Shown one piece after another: positions 5,736 to 8,045 of a DNA stretch of 8,045 nt. A model generated the notes under the pieces. It was not told where the DNA came from, did no database searches, and saw only the letters and a list, made by a program, of their open reading frames with translations. A program made the position numbers and the translations under genes. Source of the stretch: Actinomycetota bacterium (lineage in GTDB: Bacteria > Actinomycetota > Actinomycetes > Actinomycetales > Microbacteriaceae); contig JAHIOK010000334.1 in assembly GCA_018895315.1 (NCBI GenBank), positions 1 to 8,045 of the forward strand, in the 5' to 3' direction. The stretch's first letter is position 1. Each line of letters begins with the position of its first letter.

Positions 5736-6416
5736 ATGACTTCACGGATCCTGGTGGTCGACGATGACACCGCTCTGGCCGAAATGATCGGCATCGTGCT
5801 GCGTACGGAGGGCTTCGAGACCGTGTTCTGTGCCGATGGTGCACGCGCGGTGGACATCTTCCGCTCCGAGCGGCCCGACCTGATCCTGCTCGATCTGATG
5901 CTTCCCGGCATGGATGGGATCGAGATCTGCACACGCGTGCGGGCCGAGTCCGGCGTGCCGATCATCATGCTGACGGCCCGCACAGACACCTCCGACGTGG
6001 TACGTGGCCTGGAGTCCGGGGCCGACGACTACATCGTGAAGCCCTTCAACCCGAAAGAGCTCGTGGCGCGCATCCGCACCCGGATGCGACCGGCGGCTCA
6101 GCCACCGGCTGATGTGCTGCGCATCGGCGACCTCACCCTCGACGTCGCCGCACACGAAGTGCGCCGCGCCGACGCGCCGATCGCGTTGACACCGCTCGAG
6201 TTCGAACTGCTCGTGGCACTCGCTGCCAAACCTCAACAGGTGTTCTCGCGAGAGATGCTGCTCGAACAGGTGTGGGGCTACCACTACAAGGCCGACACGC
6301 GCCTGGTCAACGTGCACGTCCAACGACTACGTGCCAAGGTCGAGCTCGATCCTGACAACCCGAAGATCGTCACGACGGTGCGCGGCGTCGGTTACCGCGC
6401 CGGCGCGGCGGTGTGA
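5736..6416 (+). CDS. mtrA: Response regulator MtrA
   Basis: This 226-residue OmpR/PhoB-type response regulator closely resembles mycobacterial MtrA as I recall it, including the near-identical LLDLMLPGM, ESGADDYI and RLVNVHVQRLRAKVE stretches. The receiver domain (about 4-115) has the acidic pair D9/D10, phospho-acceptor D53, T80 and K102. The winged-helix DNA-binding domain (about 128-224) includes LTPLEFELLVALA, the QVWGY segment, a recognition helix region at 188-203 and the closing hairpin TTVRGVGYRAG (213-223). MtrA is phosphorylated by MtrB and controls genes for cell-wall turnover, division and osmotic response in actinobacteria. Start: ATG at 5736. The frame is open further upstream, but that part overlaps the divergent gene. 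The stop TGA lies 7 bases before mtrB, so the two are co-transcribed. All key residues are present. Confidence 0.98.
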   Translation: MTSRILVVDDDTALAEMIGIVLRTEGFETVFCADGARAVDIFRSERPDLILLDLMLPGMDGIEICTRVRAESGVPIIMLTARTDTSDVVRGLESGADDYIVKPFNPKELVARIRTRMRPAAQPPADVLRIGDLTLDVAAHEVRRADAPIALTPLEFELLVALAAKPQQVFSREMLLEQVWGYHYKADTRLVNVHVQRLRAKVELDPDNPKIVTTVRGVGYRAGAAV

Positions 6417-6423
6417 GCCACCC

Positions 6424-8045
6424 ATGACCTCGCGGGACGGCCGGGCGACGGCATCCCGACCCGCCATGACCGCATGGCGCGACTGGCGGGCATGGCCCGA
6501 GAGCCTGTCGAGTCTGTGGCGCCGCTCGCTGAGCTTCCGCACGGTTCTCATCACGCTTGCGCTGACGGCGCTCGCGATTGTGATCGCGTGCGTCTGGATG
6601 GCCCTGGCCACCCAGAACGACCTGTTCCAGTCACGCAAAGCCCAGGTGCTCGACGACTCGCGACGGGCGACCGAAGTTGCGCAGACGACGCTCGACTCCG
6701 CCACCGACCAGAGCGACACCCTGCAGCTGCAGAACCTCATGACCAGCGTCCGCACGAAGCTCGCAGAGCAGTCCTCCACCGACCTCATCGCCGCGTTCCG
6801 CATCGACCGCACACCGTCGCAGATCGCCCCGCTCGACTTCACCTCGCCCCCGGGCCTCGACGAAGACGTGATCTCGGCCGAGCTGCGCAGCTATGTGCGG
6901 GCGAACTCGCAGCCCCAGTGGTGGCAGTCCGTGTCGCTCCCGCGCAGTGAAGGCGACCCTGTGCCGGGCATTGTGGTGGGTCAGCAGATCGACGTTCCCG
7001 GAGTGGGGGCCTACGAGCTGTATTTCGCCTACGACCTGAACAGCGCCTCGCAGACACTCGGCTTCATCCAAGGCACCCTGTGGGTCGTCGGCGTGGCGCT
7101 GGTGATCCTGATCGGCGCGATCTCGTGGTTCGTACTCCGCTCGGTCACGGCGCCGATCAGCGAGGCAGCCGACACGAGCGCGAAACTCGCCGCCGGCGAA
7201 CTCGGCGTGCGGCTGGACGTGCACGGCGAGGACGAGTTGGCCACCCTCGGGCGTTCGTTCAACGCCATGGCCGACAGCATCGAATCGCAGATCAAAGAGC
7301 TCGCCGAGCTCTCGCTCGTGCAACAGCGCTTCGTCTCGGACGTGTCGCACGAGCTGCGCACACCGCTGACGACGATCCGCCTGGCTTCCGACATGCTGAA
7401 CGACCGGCGTGACGAGTTCGACCCGGTCACGGGACGCGCGGCCGAGCTGTTGCACGCTCAGGTCGAGCGGTTCGAGACTCTGCTCACCGACCTGCTGGAG
7501 ATCAGCCGCTACGACGCTGGGTCCGTCCAGCTCGAGCTCGAGCCCACGAGCCTCGCGCACCTCGCCGAGGACGTCATCGCGTCCATGCAGCAGCTCGCCG
7601 ACCAGCACGGCACCGACGTGCGGCTGGTTGCGCCCGGCGGCTATTCGTCCGTCGACATGGACCCGCGCCGCATCCGCCGCATCGTCCGCAATCTGCTCGG
7701 CAACGCCATCGAGCATGGAGAGGGGCGCCCGATCGTGGTCACCGTGGACAGTAATCAGCACGCGGTCGCGCTCGGGGTGCGCGACTACGGACTCGGTATG
7801 ACCGAGGAGGATGCAGAGCGGGTCTTCGACCGGTTCTGGCGCGCCGATCCCTCCCGCAAACGCACGATCGGCGGCACGGGGCTCGGTCTCTCGATCGCCC
7901 TCGGCGACGCGAAACTGCACGGTGGCACCCTCGAGGTCTGGTCGCAGCTCGGGCGCGGCACGAACTTCGTCGTCAGCCTGCCGCGCGGTACCGACCACCT
8001 CGAGGGCGCCCCCCCGATTCCGGTGGATCCGGTCGACGACGGGGA
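6424..8045 (+). CDS. mtrB: Sensor histidine kinase MtrB (cut by window end)
   Basis: The partner kinase of MtrA; 540 codons are visible with no stop, so the 3' end is outside. Known homologues are about 560 residues, so little is missing. Order: basic cytoplasmic N-terminus (1-38) with WRRSLSFR, membrane helix 1 (39-61), an outer sensor domain (about 62-218), membrane helix 2 (219-239), HAMP (about 241-292), then the kinase core. H-box SDVSHELRTPLTT has phospho-acceptor H309, the N-box is NLLGNAIEH (N423, N427), G1 is DYGLGM (D454), the F box follows in FDRFWRADPSR, and G2 is GGTGLGLS (from G483). The Pro-rich segment after the kinase domain matches the MtrB C-terminus. Start: ATG at 6424, 7 bases after the mtrA stop, with no clear Shine-Dalgarno, suggesting translation by reinitiation. 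An ATG at 6466 is a possible later start. In related genomes lpqB follows. Confidence 0.97.
   Translation, partial: MTSRDGRATASRPAMTAWRDWRAWPESLSSLWRRSLSFRTVLITLALTALAIVIACVWMALATQNDLFQSRKAQVLDDSRRATEVAQTTLDSATDQSDTLQLQNLMTSVRTKLAEQSSTDLIAAFRIDRTPSQIAPLDFTSPPGLDEDVISAELRSYVRANSQPQWWQSVSLPRSEGDPVPGIVVGQQIDVPGVGAYELYFAYDLNSASQTLGFIQGTLWVVGVALVILIGAISWFVLRSVTAPISEAADTSAKLAAGELGVRLDVHGEDELATLGRSFNAMADSIESQIKELAELSLVQQRFVSDVSHELRTPLTTIRLASDMLNDRRDEFDPVTGRAAELLHAQVERFETLLTDLLEISRYDAGSVQLELEPTSLAHLAEDVIASMQQLADQHGTDVRLVAPGGYSSVDMDPRRIRRIVRNLLGNAIEHGEGRPIVVTVDSNQHAVALGVRDYGLGMTEEDAERVFDRFWRADPSRKRTIGGTGLGLSIALGDAKLHGGTLEVWSQLGRGTNFVVSLPRGTDHLEGAPPIPVDPVDDG

Noticed and set aside
5736..6435. Both MtrA and MtrB begin with MTSR, hinting at a duplicated start region
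   Set aside because: Only four residues agree, the codons differ, and the following sequence is unrelated; coincidence is the simplest explanation.
6631..7998. Minus-strand open frame of 455 codons opposite mtrB
   Set aside because: It mirrors the MtrB coding sequence, has no domain or membrane pattern I recognise, and MtrB on the other strand has every expected motif.

Overview
The window looks like chromosomal DNA from a high-GC actinobacterium, most likely a Microbacteriaceae member such as Microbacterium or a relative. This rests on the G+C-rich sequence, frequent GTG starts, the MtrA/MtrB pair, and the gene order, which I recall as typical of that family. No database search was possible, so the genus is an inference. 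I saw no mobile element, CRISPR array, tRNA or rRNA.

Layout: positions 1-101 are non-coding as far as I can tell and carry short GGTGTG-based palindromes. Positions 102-5567 hold five genes, all on the minus strand, transcribed from right to left: a polytopic membrane protein of the glycerophosphoryl diester phosphodiesterase membrane-domain type with a Pro/Gly/Tyr-rich tail (4278-5567), a DUF4129 protein (3598-4281), a DUF4350 protein (2417-3601), a MoxR-type AAA+ ATPase (1413-2420) and a DUF58 protein (102-1409). The first three junctions are 4-base stop/start overlaps (GTGA, GTGA, ATGA) and the last is a 3-base gap. This is almost certainly one operon with coupled translation. Positions 5568-5735 are a divergent control region. 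On the plus strand follow mtrA (5736-6416) and, 7 bases later, mtrB (6424 to beyond the right edge).

How the genes may work together: MtrA-MtrB is the conserved actinobacterial two-component system that ties cell-wall remodelling and division to gene expression. MoxR ATPases with DUF58 (VWA-like) partners form chaperone-like pairs acting on membrane or envelope proteins. The three upstream genes encode membrane proteins that are their plausible clients or anchors. The control region contains an 11-bp palindrome with an embedded GTCACA, resembling the MtrA-box core, and a separate 16-bp inverted repeat beside the likely mtrA promoter. It is therefore plausible, but unproven, that MtrA controls its own operon and the divergent MoxR module. 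The most interesting item is this poorly characterised five-gene MoxR/DUF58 membrane module placed back-to-back with MtrAB. Its family-level parts are known, but its biochemical job is not.
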